Shown here: positions 43,926 to 52,762 of the stretch, one piece after another | How the letters are laid out: each line of letters opens with the position of its first letter | How positions within the stretch are numbered: the first letter of the stretch is position 1 | Origin: Aquirufa aurantiipilula | GTDB lineage: Bacteria > Bacteroidota > Bacteroidia > Cytophagales > Spirosomataceae | Direction of reading: 5' to 3' | DNA length: 64,000 nucleotides | Assembly (NCBI RefSeq): GCF_019923745.1 | Contig: NZ_JAANOG010000010.1 | Coordinates: forward strand, 1 to 64,000 | The notes under the pieces: model-generated | Database searches by the model: none | The model's input: the letters and a program-made list of their open reading frames with translations, nothing else | Told to the model about the DNA's origin: nothing | Program-made: the position numbers and the translations under genes

Positions 43926-45734
43926 ATGCAAAGCATTCGCAACATTGCCATTATTGCCCACGTTGACCACGGTAAAACTACTCTAGTCGACAAAATCATT
44001 CATGCATCTAAGATTTTTAGAGAAAATCAAGAATTTGGTGATCTTATCTTGGATAACAACGACCTAGAAAGAGAGCGTGGAATTACGATTGTTTCTAAAA
44101 ACGTATCCGTTCGCTACAATGGCGTGAAAATCAACATCATTGACACTCCTGGTCACGCCGACTTTGGAGGTGAAGTAGAACGTGTTTTACGTATGGCTGA
44201 TGGTGTTTTGTTATTGGTAGATGCTTTTGAAGGCCCTATGCCTCAAACTCGTTTCGTATTATCGAAAGCCATCGCTTTAGGATTAAAGCCAATCGTGGTT
44301 GTTAATAAAGTAGATAAAGAAAACTGTCGCCCAGATGAGGTACATGAGTCTGTATTTGACTTGATGTTCAACTTGAACGCTTCAGAAGAGCAATTGGATT
44401 TCCCTTGTTTATATGGTTCTTCAAAACAAGGATGGATGAATACGGATTGGAAAACTCCAACTGACAATATCATTCCATTGTTAGATGCCATTATTGAGCA
44501 CATTCCTGCTTCTAAAGTACAGGAAGGTACTCCTCAAATGCAAATCACCTCATTAGACTATTCTTCATTTGTTGGTCGTATCGCGATTGGACGTTTGGAG
44601 CGTGGAACTTTGAAAGAAAATATGCCTATTGCACTTTGTAAGTCAGATGGCTCTATTAAAAAAATGCGTATCAAGGAACTTCAAGTTTTTGAAGGCTTAG
44701 GTAAAGTACGTGTTGATACGGTAGAATGTGGAGAAATTTGCGCAGTTACCGGAATTGAAGATTTTGAAATTGGAGATACATTAGCTGATCCAGAAAATCC
44801 AGAAGCATTGGAGCGTATCGCTATTGATGAACCGACCATGAACATGTTGTTTACGATCAACAACTCTCCATTCTTTGGTAGAGAAGGTAAGATGGTAACT
44901 TCTCGTCATATTCGTGAGCGTCTATTCAAAGAGACAGAGAAAAACTTGGCTTTGAGAGTAATGACTACTGAAAGTGAAGATAAATTCTTAGTTTTTGGTC
45001 GTGGTATCCTTCACTTATCGGTTTTAATCGAGACCATGCGTCGTGAAGGTTATGAATTACAAGTTGGTCAACCACAAGTAATCTACAAAGAAGGTGATAA
45101 TGGTGAAAAATTAGAGCCAATTGAATCTTTGGTTGTTGACGTTCCAGAAGAAGTAGCAGGTAAAGTAATTGAATTAGCTACACAAGGTAAAGGTGAATTG
45201 TTGATTATGGAACCTAAAGGTGACTTACAACACTTAGAATTCAACATTCCTTCACGAGGATTGATTGGTTTACGTTCAAAAGTGTTAACAGCTACCTTTG
45301 GTGAAGCAATCATGGCACACCGTTTTATTGGATATGAGCCCTTCAAAGGTCCAATCCCAGGAAGAATTAACGGTTCATTGATTTCTATGAACACAGGAGT
45401 TGCTACACCATACGCAATTGATAAATTACAAGACAGAGGGGTGTTCTTCATCGATCCAGGTGAGGAGATTTACTCAGGTATGGTTGTTGGTGAGCACAAT
45501 CGCCAAAACGACATCGAGGTTAACTTGCAGAATGCAAAACAATTAACTAACATGCGTGCTTCAGGTACTGATACCAATACCAAGATTGCTCCTAAATTGA
45601 ACTTCTCACTTGAAGAGTGTATGGAATTCATTCAAAAAGATGAATACTTAGAAATCACTCCAAAGTCTTTACGTATGCGTAAGATCTTCTTAGATCCAAA
45701 CGAACGTAAACGTCAAGAGCAAAAAAATAAATAA
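43926..45734 (+). CDS. typA: ribosome-binding GTPase TypA/BipA
   Basis: 602 residues from the ATG at 43926 (MQSIRNIAIIAHVDHGKTT); an upstream TTG at 43899 is less likely. G1 is AHVDHGKTTL, G2 lies in ERERGITI, G3 is DTPGHADFGGEV and G4 is NKVDKEN. EF-G-like domains and the TypA C-terminal domain follow (GLRSKVLTATFGEAIM, NMRASGTDTNTKI). TypA helps large-subunit assembly and growth in the cold or under stress. It is a single-gene unit closed by the terminator at 45739. Confidence 0.97.
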   Translation: MQSIRNIAIIAHVDHGKTTLVDKIIHASKIFRENQEFGDLILDNNDLERERGITIVSKNVSVRYNGVKINIIDTPGHADFGGEVERVLRMADGVLLLVDAFEGPMPQTRFVLSKAIALGLKPIVVVNKVDKENCRPDEVHESVFDLMFNLNASEEQLDFPCLYGSSKQGWMNTDWKTPTDNIIPLLDAIIEHIPASKVQEGTPQMQITSLDYSSFVGRIAIGRLERGTLKENMPIALCKSDGSIKKMRIKELQVFEGLGKVRVDTVECGEICAVTGIEDFEIGDTLADPENPEALERIAIDEPTMNMLFTINNSPFFGREGKMVTSRHIRERLFKETEKNLALRVMTTESEDKFLVFGRGILHLSVLIETMRREGYELQVGQPQVIYKEGDNGEKLEPIESLVVDVPEEVAGKVIELATQGKGELLIMEPKGDLQHLEFNIPSRGLIGLRSKVLTATFGEAIMAHRFIGYEPFKGPIPGRINGSLISMNTGVATPYAIDKLQDRGVFFIDPGEEIYSGMVVGEHNRQNDIEVNLQNAKQLTNMRASGTDTNTKIAPKLNFSLEECMEFIQKDEYLEITPKSLRMRKIFLDPNERKRQEQKNK

Positions 45735-45738
45735 TTTC

Positions 45739-45767
45739 AAAGGCTGTCCGAAACGACAGCCTTTTTT
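45739..45767 (+). terminator. typA intrinsic terminator
   Basis: AAAGGCTGTC (45739-45748) pairs with GACAGCCTTT (45755-45764), loop CGAAAC, then TTT. It starts just after the stop codon and lies between convergent typA and comEC, touching the comEC stop. Confidence 0.9.
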
Positions 45768-47841
45768 AATACCCTTTGGCTGTGACGGTATCCAAAGCCA
45801 TTTGAAAATTGGGTTTAGTTTCTATTAGATTCAATTTCCTTTGAGAATAATCTGTTAATGATTGAGTCCAAAACCTGTTTTCCGGTCTTCTCCATTTCAA
45901 CCATTCAAAACCTTGTTTTTTTAGTTTGCTATCGAGAATCATTACATTGATTCCTTTTGGAAACAAAACAGTGGAATAATGAGCAAGATAAAATCTCTTC
46001 CCTTTCCAAGTCCAAGAAACATTCTCCTCGGACTTCCATCTTTCATGAATGGTATCCTGAATAAAATGATGTGCCAAAACAGGTGAAATATTAGATTGAA
46101 TCCATGCTGGGTCTTGGAATATCTTGTGCGAAGCCCGCAACCTAGCTTTTAAACCATGTATTTCTAGCCATACTGTTTCTCCTCGATACTGGCCCAAATA
46201 AGCAATTTTCTGTTTTCTAAATGCCTGCCATTGCTCCCATTGAAAATATGTAATACTCCCCAAAAACAGGGAAGCCAATAGGATTAAAATGACTTTATGC
46301 CTGATTTCCCACCAAATTATCCCCAATAGTAATATCAAATAATATGGAAAAAACATCCAAGTCTCCCAATGTAAAAATGGAGTAGTTGGTTGAAGGGTAT
46401 GATCAATCCAAAACATCACTTCATGTAAAACAGTGAAACTTATATTCAACCATTTACCTAGTAATACATAGAAATAAGTAATATCAAAAGCATATAAAAG
46501 GGGTGCAATCAGCAAAAAAGCCAATCCCAAAATCAATGAAATAGTGGATAGTAAGACCAACAATGGATTCGCCAATAACATAATTCCTACGTGTGGAAAC
46601 TGATGAAAGTAAAATAAGATCCAAGGAAAAGTCAGAACCTGAGCGGTAATGGCTACCGTAGTTAATGCCCAAACTTGCTTAAGCAGATACTGAAGCCACG
46701 AATGCTTCATTTTCGGTTCCCAAAGAGCATGTAACTTAACTTGAAAAAGTAGAATTCCTAATACAGCTAAAAACGACAATTGAAAACCTGCATCATATAA
46801 TTGCATAGGATCCCAAACCAACATGACAAATCCAGTAAATGCCAAGAGATTGATAGAATTTAGGGGATATCGAAAAGTCTGAGCAAAAAGCACCACCGAA
46901 AACATACAACTAGCCCTTAAAACAGGAGCAGAAAATCCAGTTATCCCAGCATACATCCAAATAAAAAACAAGGGTAAAAGGAAAGATCCAACAGTGGTAA
47001 TGTGATTTCGTTTTGGTATAAATTGGAGAAAAAACTGAATGCACAAAAAAAGAACTCCCACATGCATCCCAGAAACTGACAAAATATGAATGGCTCCTAA
47101 AGCAGCATAACTACTTCTAGTCTCAAAGTCGATACTTTCATGACCTCCCAATAACATTGCGCCCCCTACAGCCCTATTCCTTTCATTTGGAAGCGCTCGA
47201 TGAAGATGTCGTAACAGTTGATATTGAATTCGTTCAAAAAATGCCTTAAAAACAAAATCGTCTTCCTTGTGCTGTATTCTTTTGGTTTGTTTAGCGGGTA
47301 AATAGGCAGTCGCATAAATTCCTTTTCTAGCATAGTAAGCTGGCCAATTTTGACCGAAAGGAAACGCTGAAGGACGGATGTTTTGAAGATGGGCTTTTGC
47401 CAGAAAATAATCTCCTAATTTGGGAATCCCGGCAGTATGCTCGAGGTAAAATTGACTTCTGGATTTAACTTCTTTCCATTCTCCTTTTGTATTCAAAAAG
47501 GTTGAAATTTCACCTACAAAGGCATAGGTTCTTGGCTTTTTAATTGGAGAGCTGAGAACTTGAAATCGAAATGCAATTACATTGTTGGGAAGCTTTTGAA
47601 AGGCGTTTTTTATGTCTTTCGTTCTTATGTATCCTGCACAAAAACAGCCGAAGGACAATAAAAATGACAAGAATATGAATCTATTTTTTACCCAAATGAT
47701 GAGAATCAATAGCCCCAATAAAAACAAGCAAAAAAGAAATGTACAACCCCATTCTTGAGGATTTTCTGGAACCATTAAAATCCCCAATACCCACCAAAGG
47801 CAAATTCGCAAAAAAGGGAATGGACTGAAAAATGAAAACAA
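45766..47841 (-). CDS. comEC: ComEC/Rec2-family DNA-uptake channel, without nuclease domain
   Basis: 691 residues. Four or so N-terminal hydrophobic segments and an OB-like region (about 95-175) precede the competence core (about 215-500), with AVGGAMLLGG, IHILSVSGMHVGVLFL and ITGFSAPVLRAS, typical of ComEC. The C-terminal part (about 530-691) has no metallo-beta-lactamase HxHxDH motif, so the DNA-trimming domain present in Bacillus ComEC is absent. It should carry single-stranded DNA through the inner membrane. It is last in the minus-strand run gmk-nadD-comEC; the gap to nadD is 17 bp. Confidence 0.9.
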   Translation of the reverse strand: MFSFFSPFPFLRICLWWVLGILMVPENPQEWGCTFLFCLFLLGLLILIIWVKNRFIFLSFLLSFGCFCAGYIRTKDIKNAFQKLPNNVIAFRFQVLSSPIKKPRTYAFVGEISTFLNTKGEWKEVKSRSQFYLEHTAGIPKLGDYFLAKAHLQNIRPSAFPFGQNWPAYYARKGIYATAYLPAKQTKRIQHKEDDFVFKAFFERIQYQLLRHLHRALPNERNRAVGGAMLLGGHESIDFETRSSYAALGAIHILSVSGMHVGVLFLCIQFFLQFIPKRNHITTVGSFLLPLFFIWMYAGITGFSAPVLRASCMFSVVLFAQTFRYPLNSINLLAFTGFVMLVWDPMQLYDAGFQLSFLAVLGILLFQVKLHALWEPKMKHSWLQYLLKQVWALTTVAITAQVLTFPWILFYFHQFPHVGIMLLANPLLVLLSTISLILGLAFLLIAPLLYAFDITYFYVLLGKWLNISFTVLHEVMFWIDHTLQPTTPFLHWETWMFFPYYLILLLGIIWWEIRHKVILILLASLFLGSITYFQWEQWQAFRKQKIAYLGQYRGETVWLEIHGLKARLRASHKIFQDPAWIQSNISPVLAHHFIQDTIHERWKSEENVSWTWKGKRFYLAHYSTVLFPKGINVMILDSKLKKQGFEWLKWRRPENRFWTQSLTDYSQRKLNLIETKPNFQMALDTVTAKGY

Positions 47842-47858
47842 ATTTTAAGCGCTAAGGC

Positions 47859-48431
47859 CTAAATGTAGAATTTTTTCTGAGCGATTAATTGCTCCACGCT
47901 ATCAGGAACTAGATATTTAATCGACTGGTTTTTCTGAATGCATTCTCTGATATAAGTTGCCGAAATGTGCAAAACAGGCGCATTGACCTTTTTTACTTTA
48001 GGGTGATCCCAAAGGTCACTTGTTGGAACTTCCCCACGTGGATATACGTAAAGACCAAAATAATCAAGAATCTTATCGTAGTTTTTCCAACTTTTAAATT
48101 GTTCCAAATTATCTCCACCTAGAATCAATTCAAATTCATGATTCGGATACTTTTCTGATAGATGAATCAGCGTATCAATGGTATAGGAAGGCTTTGTCAA
48201 ACTGAATTCAATGTCACAGCTTTTGAATTGATAATTATCTGCGATTGCTCTTTCTACTAAATCCAAGCGATCAAATTCATGTAGTAGGCTTTTACTCTTT
48301 TTGTGTGGGTTTTGAGGGGAAACCACAAACCAAATCTGTTGCACATCCGTTTGATTCAAAATCGCTTGTGCAATCATCAAATGACCATGATGAATGGGAT
48401 TAAACGAACCAAAAAAAAGAGCAATTTTCAT
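47859..48431 (-). CDS. nadD: nicotinate-nucleotide adenylyltransferase
   Basis: 190 residues. The nucleotidyltransferase start MKIALFFGSFNPIHHGHLMI, with the H-x-G-H motif, and the late ISATYIRECI are the NadD signature. It joins nicotinate mononucleotide and ATP to deamido-NAD. It follows gmk by 3 bp; the gmk-nadD pairing is common in Bacteroidota. Confidence 0.96.
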   Translation of the reverse strand: MKIALFFGSFNPIHHGHLMIAQAILNQTDVQQIWFVVSPQNPHKKSKSLLHEFDRLDLVERAIADNYQFKSCDIEFSLTKPSYTIDTLIHLSEKYPNHEFELILGGDNLEQFKSWKNYDKILDYFGLYVYPRGEVPTSDLWDHPKVKKVNAPVLHISATYIRECIQKNQSIKYLVPDSVEQLIAQKKFYI

Positions 48432-48434
48432 GGG

Positions 48435-49001
48435 TTATTGGGTAAAGTCATCAAAAAGGGATTGAGCCTCCTCGATAGCTTCCTCTAATTTATCATTCAC
48501 CAAAATGACATCAAACTGACTTTGGAAAGACCATTCAAACTTCATTTTAAAAATACGTTTGGATAGAGCCTCCTCACTTTCTGTACCTCTTGAACGCAAT
48601 CTTTCTTCTAATATTTCTAAGGTTGGAACCTTCACAAATATGGCTAAGGCGCGATCTCCGTAATATTTCTTAAGGGCAAGACCACCTTTAACATCTACAT
48701 CAAATATGACATGTTTGCCGGATGCCCAAATACGCTCAATTTCTGATTTTAAAGTGCCGTAATAAGCTCCTGGATAGACTTCTTCCCATTCAACAAATGC
48801 ATCTTCATTGATTTTTTGACGAAATTCTTCCGGTGTTAAAAAATAATAATCTTTACCATTCTCTTCGGATCTTCCGCGCTTATCTCTGGTGCATGCTGAA
48901 ATAGAAAATCCCAAATTGGAATTATTTTTGATGAGTTCTTTAACGATGGTCGTTTTACCTGAACCCGAAGGTGCTGAAAAAATAATTAATTTCCCTTCCA
49001 A
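48435..49001 (-). CDS. gmk: guanylate kinase
   Basis: 188 residues. P-loop [19 protein letters not shown]-binding [17 protein letters not shown]; then [15 protein letters not shown] and [16 protein letters not shown]. It turns GMP to GDP with ATP. Full length for the family (about 190-205). It sits between the candidate anti-sigma gene and nadD, with gaps of 20 and 3 bp. Confidence 0.97.
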   Translation of the reverse strand: MEGKLIIFSAPSGSGKTTIVKELIKNNSNLGFSISACTRDKRGRSEENGKDYYFLTPEEFRQKINEDAFVEWEEVYPGAYYGTLKSEIERIWASGKHVIFDVDVKGGLALKKYYGDRALAIFVKVPTLEILEERLRSRGTESEEALSKRIFKMKFEWSFQSQFDVILVNDKLEEAIEEAQSLFDDFTQ

Positions 49002-49021
49002 AAAATTGTTGTTTGTTTAAG

Positions 49022-49300
49022 CTAACAAAATAAGGGAATTAAGATGGAAATAAGGATAATTAATAGAAAAAGTTTCTCTTTGATCCTGGCGAAAAGTTCA
49101 TCTGGACATTTTGCTGTACATTTCTCTTTAATCGCCTTTTTCAGAGAGGTTTCTAATTCATATCCTTCTTGACAAGGGATACATTGATCTTTATTGGCCA
49201 AAAAGGCAGCCTCCTCTTCTGGACTTGCTTCTTTATCCAATATTCGCTGGATTAGCTTCATGCAATCTTTCTGATGTTCACAGCTCTTCTTCATGCTCAT
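49022..49300 (-). CDS. candidate membrane-bound anti-sigma factor
   Basis: 92 residues (an internal Met at 3 may be the start). It resembles small zinc-binding anti-sigma proteins: CMKLIQRILDKEASPEEEAA followed by a CxxC pair (Cys40, Cys43), with further Cys at 7, 13, 61 and 65. The His usually four residues before CxxC is Asn36, so zinc would need another ligand such as His9. A C-terminal hydrophobic stretch (LFLLIILISILIPLF) may anchor it. It follows the ECF sigma gene by 47 bp, the usual place for the cognate anti-sigma factor. Confidence 0.65.
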   Translation of the reverse strand: MSMKKSCEHQKDCMKLIQRILDKEASPEEEAAFLANKDQCIPCQEGYELETSLKKAIKEKCTAKCPDELFARIKEKLFLLIILISILIPLFC

Positions 49301-49347
49301 TAATTAATTCATTCTGTTTGGGCTAACGCAAGCCTTGGTGTAAAAGT

Positions 49348-49962
49348 TCAATCCAAATCTGACAAAGTGTCAGCTCCATATCCTTTTGATTTAGCATAAG
49401 TGGCTAAAGAGTCTTTCAATAATGCTCTGGCACGGTGTAAACGAGAACGTACAGTACCGATAGGAATATTCAAAATCTTCGCCATTTCTTCATAGCTAAA
49501 CTCTTCCAAATCACATAAAATAATTATCATGCGGAAGTCTACTGGCAAGGCCTGAATGGCTTTGGTAATCTCATCTCCCAACATTTCGTTGACAGTCTCT
49601 GCGTGTAAATCTGCTTGATGAGATGGCTCAGGATCATCGTCTCCAGCAAAAGATTGCTCCACCCATTCAAATTCTACTTTGGATGGTCCTCGAGATTTTT
49701 TGCGGTAATCATTGATAAAATTATTCTTCAGAATGCGAAATAACCATGCTTTAGCATAAGTGCCCGGTTCAAAAGAATGAATAAATCGGTAAGCTTTTAA
49801 GCAGGTATCTTGCACTAAATCTTGTGCATCATCTTCATCATTCGTCAATCTCAAAGCAAAATTATACATCGCATCTAAATGCGGCATAAATTCTTTTTCA
49901 AAAATCAGTCTCGCCTGAGGCGAAGGGTCGATTTCATTTTCTACTTGGACGTCCATAGTCAT
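49348..49962 (-). CDS. ECF-type RNA polymerase sigma factor
   Basis: 204 residues (Met3 may be the start). Region 2 is FALRLTNDEDDAQDLVQDTC then KAWLFRILKNNFINDYRKK; region 4 is ALPVDFRMIIILCDLEEFSY and EMAKILNIPIGTVRSRLHRA, a clear helix-turn-helix. An acidic linker (about 110-125) joins them. ECF factors redirect polymerase to stress or envelope regulons. The likely anti-sigma follows. A small inverted repeat, TTATCA/TGATAA at 49975-49991, lies just upstream. Confidence 0.93.
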   Translation of the reverse strand: MTMDVQVENEIDPSPQARLIFEKEFMPHLDAMYNFALRLTNDEDDAQDLVQDTCLKAYRFIHSFEPGTYAKAWLFRILKNNFINDYRKKSRGPSKVEFEWVEQSFAGDDDPEPSHQADLHAETVNEMLGDEITKAIQALPVDFRMIIILCDLEEFSYEEMAKILNIPIGTVRSRLHRARALLKDSLATYAKSKGYGADTLSDLD

Positions 49963-50054
49963 TATATTAAGGCATTATCATTTTCTGATAACGTACATTC
50001 CTTCCTACAATTTTATGCCCAAGAAAAAAGAGAGGAAAAATATGACAAAAAGGC

Positions 50055-50564
50055 TTATTTGTTCAAATTGAAAAGCTCCAATATTCCGAATACGACGATT
50101 CCTAATAAACAACTTGTAAAGCCTCTCAGGAGACTTATACCTAGTAAATCCAAATCACTAGCTTCTAATAAAAACAAAATGGTGTGGTGACTAAATAGCA
50201 TTAAAAACAAATACGAAAAAAACCACAATGGTCTCATTTCTTGTAAACTTACTCTGGAGCGCTCGTCATATCCATTAGCGGGAGTTAATAATCTGAAAAT
50301 AGGTGAGCGTAAGGAAGCCATGAGAACGGAAGCAAAAGCATGCATCCCGTGGGTATTATAAAAAACATCGACAATCCAGCCTAATATAAAAGCCCCCAAC
50401 ATTAAATAGGCAGGAGGTGTATCTATAGGAGCTTTAATTAGTGGCCAAACATAAATGAAACAAAAAGCGAAATAGGCGATGGTCAAATCCCGTAAAAATA
50501 GAACTTGAATGAATAAAGTGAAGGTGACCGTCAATATCCAACGAAATGTATTACTTGATCCCAT
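50055..50564 (-). CDS. mreD: rod shape-determining protein MreD
   Basis: 169 residues, hydrophobic, with about five membrane segments (WILTVTFTLFIQVLFL, LTIAYFAFCFIYVWPLI, MLGAFILGWIVDVFY). The GWIVDVFYNTHGMHAFASVL loop is typical of MreD. It lies 1 bp after mreC. In many relatives a PBP2 and rodA gene follow; here an ECF sigma gene comes next. The protein is part of the elongasome that places peptidoglycan synthesis along the cell side. Confidence 0.88.
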   Translation of the reverse strand: MGSSNTFRWILTVTFTLFIQVLFLRDLTIAYFAFCFIYVWPLIKAPIDTPPAYLMLGAFILGWIVDVFYNTHGMHAFASVLMASLRSPIFRLLTPANGYDERSRVSLQEMRPLWFFSYLFLMLFSHHTILFLLEASDLDLLGISLLRGFTSCLLGIVVFGILELFNLNK

Positions 50565-50565
50565 C

Positions 50566-51405
50566 TTATTCCGGCTTAGGTTTAGATTGTTCCAATTTAG
50601 CTTGTTGCCATGCCAATCGATTTTTGATCACGTAGACATATTGTAATGTAGAAAAATGGGTCAATAACATGATTTTAATATCATGAAAATTGCCATCTTT
50701 TTTCAAACCTAATTTAGCTACAATACCAATGGGCACATTGGGAGGAAAAACCGCATTATAATCCGAGGTAACTACAGTATCTCCTTTTACTACTTTTTTA
50801 TATTTGGATACATCCATCATTTCCGCCACCTCAGGCTGCCAGCCTGCCCATTTAACATATCCCAACTCACCACTGGATTTCAATTTAGCAGAAACCGTAT
50901 TATTGATATGTAAAATGGAAATTACCAAGGATAAATTTTCTGTACAAGAAAGTATCTTACCGACTACACCTGTGGAAGAAATAACGGCCATTCCGGGATG
51001 AAGACCATCCTTGGTTCCTTTATCTATGGTCAAATAATTTTGAGATTGCTGAGTTGATAAATCGATTACCTTACAGGCAACTGGTTGATAGCGATTTAAT
51101 ACGGCTTCACTGATAAAATAAGGTAATTTTAAATCGGGCGCTTGTTTGGCTTTTAATTGAAACACATCTTGTCGCAATTTTGCATTTTCTGCAGCCAATT
51201 CTCGGTTGATATCCCTAAGTTGATAGTAATTCTGAACTTCTTGCTTTTGAGCCAACAAAGAAGCCACCCACTGATTTGTAGTATTAAAATAAAGTGTTCT
51301 TTGGTAATCATTGTATTTAAATACAGACCACAAACTGATCAATTCCAATACGAAAAACAAAAGGAAGTTCCTTTGTCGTAAGAGGAATTGAAACAATTGA
51401 TTCAT
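50566..51405 (-). CDS. mreC: rod shape-determining protein MreC
   Basis: 279 residues: one N-terminal membrane helix (FLLFFVLELISLWSVFKY), a coiled coil (about 55-90), then the periplasmic beta domain (NYLTIDKGTKDGLHPGMAVI, GVVGKILSCTENLSLVISIL, GDTVVTSDYNAVFPPNVPIG). MreC scaffolds the elongasome in the periplasm. It stands between mreB (16 bp upstream) and mreD (1 bp downstream). Confidence 0.95.
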   Translation of the reverse strand: MNQLFQFLLRQRNFLLFFVLELISLWSVFKYNDYQRTLYFNTTNQWVASLLAQKQEVQNYYQLRDINRELAAENAKLRQDVFQLKAKQAPDLKLPYFISEAVLNRYQPVACKVIDLSTQQSQNYLTIDKGTKDGLHPGMAVISSTGVVGKILSCTENLSLVISILHINNTVSAKLKSSGELGYVKWAGWQPEVAEMMDVSKYKKVVKGDTVVTSDYNAVFPPNVPIGIVAKLGLKKDGNFHDIKIMLLTHFSTLQYVYVIKNRLAWQQAKLEQSKPKPE

Positions 51406-51421
51406 ACCTAAATTTTTTTGA

Positions 51422-52447
51422 CTAGGTGATTAGAACAGGTTTATATTTCTCTAGATTTTTCAAGATTTCTCCTGTTCCACGTACTACGGCCTTTAATGGA
51501 TCATCTGCTACATGGACTTTCAATTGCGTTTTCTTTTCGATACGCTTATCCAAACCGTGCAACATGGCGCCACCACCAGCTAAGTGAATTCCATTGTGAA
51601 AAATGTCACCCGACAATTCAGCTGGAGCTCTTTGAAGTGTCTCCATGATGGCAACCTCTATTTTAGTAATAGAAGAATCCAAGGCATAAGCTATTTCAGA
51701 ATAGTTGATTAAAATCTCTTTCGGGATCCCAGTCATCTGATCACGACCACGAATTTCAAAATCCGCTGGTGGATTTTCAAGTTCTGGTAAAGCTGCCCCT
51801 ACTTGAATTTTGATTTGTTCGGCTGACCGTTCGCCAATAATCAACTTGTGTTCTCTTAATAAATAATCTTTGATATCACGAGTGAACTCATCCCCCGCAA
51901 CACGGATGGAATTTTCAACGACAATACCACTTAATGAAATAATCGCAACTTCTGTAGTACCTCCTCCAATATCTACTACCAAAGAACCGTTAGGTTGTTC
52001 GATATCTATTCCAATTCCAATCGCCGCAGCTATCGGCTCATGTACCATGTATACTTCACGTGCACCGGCATGCTCTGCTGAATCCTTTACCGCTCTTTTT
52101 TCCACCTCAGTGATACCCGACGGAATACAGATAACCATACGTAAAGCTGGTGAGAAAAATGAATTTCCTTTGTCCATCATTTTAATCAAGCCACGCATCA
52201 TTAACTCCGCTGCAGTAAAGTCTGCAATAACTCCATCTTTCAATGGACGAATGGTTTTAATGTTATCGTTGGTCTTTTCATGCATCATCATGGCTTGTCT
52301 ACCAACAGCTAACACTTTGTTGGTTGTTCGATCCAACGCGATGATGGATGGCTCATCTACCACCACTTGATTTTTGTGAATAATCAGGGTATTGGCCGTA
52401 CCTAAGTCGATGGCAATATCCTTGGTTAGAAAATTAAAAATTCCCAT
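51422..52447 (-). CDS. mreB: rod shape-determining protein MreB
   Basis: 341 residues, bacterial actin. The N-terminal DIAIDLGTANTLIIHK is the phosphate 1 motif, SLVVDIGGGTTEVAIISL is phosphate 2, and IHLAGGGAMLHGLDKRI the adenosine motif. It polymerises beneath the membrane and guides wall synthesis. First gene of mreBCD. A -7-like TAAATTTG at 52507-52500 is 53 bp upstream. Confidence 0.97.
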   Translation of the reverse strand: MGIFNFLTKDIAIDLGTANTLIIHKNQVVVDEPSIIALDRTTNKVLAVGRQAMMMHEKTNDNIKTIRPLKDGVIADFTAAELMMRGLIKMMDKGNSFFSPALRMVICIPSGITEVEKRAVKDSAEHAGAREVYMVHEPIAAAIGIGIDIEQPNGSLVVDIGGGTTEVAIISLSGIVVENSIRVAGDEFTRDIKDYLLREHKLIIGERSAEQIKIQVGAALPELENPPADFEIRGRDQMTGIPKEILINYSEIAYALDSSITKIEVAIMETLQRAPAELSGDIFHNGIHLAGGGAMLHGLDKRIEKKTQLKVHVADDPLKAVVRGTGEILKNLEKYKPVLIT

Positions 52448-52499
52448 AATTGATTGCTAAAATATACCCCAGTCGTGTGGCTGAACTAAAGCTAAAAAA

Positions 52500-52507
52500 C
52501 AAATTTA
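52500..52507 (-). promoter_or_regulatory. candidate mreB -7 element
   Basis: TAAATTTG on the minus strand fits TAnnTTTG, 53 bp before the mreB start; no -33 TTTG at the expected distance. Confidence 0.4.
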
Positions 52508-52681
52508 CCAATAAAAAACGAGCTAATTATTTAAATTAAACCAAAAAATGGAATATCCTCGAAATAATTATAAAAGTCTATCAAAAGTACGCTTTGAATA
52601 CTTTCCTACCCATAAGCGGCCAATTATAGGTTTATTACAATAATTTATTTGTCAATTTAAGGAAAAAATTGGATTAAATAA

Positions 52682-52712
52682 TTTGGAATTATTATCTGTT
52701 TTATTAGTTTTG
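52682..52712 (+). promoter_or_regulatory. promoter of the AraC-family regulator
   Basis: TTTG (52682-52685), a 19-bp spacer and TAGTTTTG (52705-52712) match the Bacteroidota consensus fully. The start codon is 51 bp downstream. Confidence 0.75.
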
Positions 52713-52762
52713 TCCAAGTTTAATCCTACAAATGTTCTGAATGTTTGTAAACGAGCAAAAAA

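Larger units (their letters stand above)
52448..52762. other. 315-bp divergent intergenic region, mreB to araC-like gene
   Basis: AT-rich, with no open frame that I believe and no RNA gene I can recognise. It holds a candidate mreB -7 box (TAAATTTG on the minus strand, 52507-52500) near the left and the araC-like promoter (52682-52712) near the right. The middle 150 bp shows nothing definite. Confidence 0.6.

Noticed and set aside
45083-45451. 122-residue open frame antisense to typA
   Set aside because: Lies inside the conserved typA frame; no support.
51870-52370. 166-residue open frame antisense to mreB
   Set aside because: Shadow of the mreB coding frame with odd composition.
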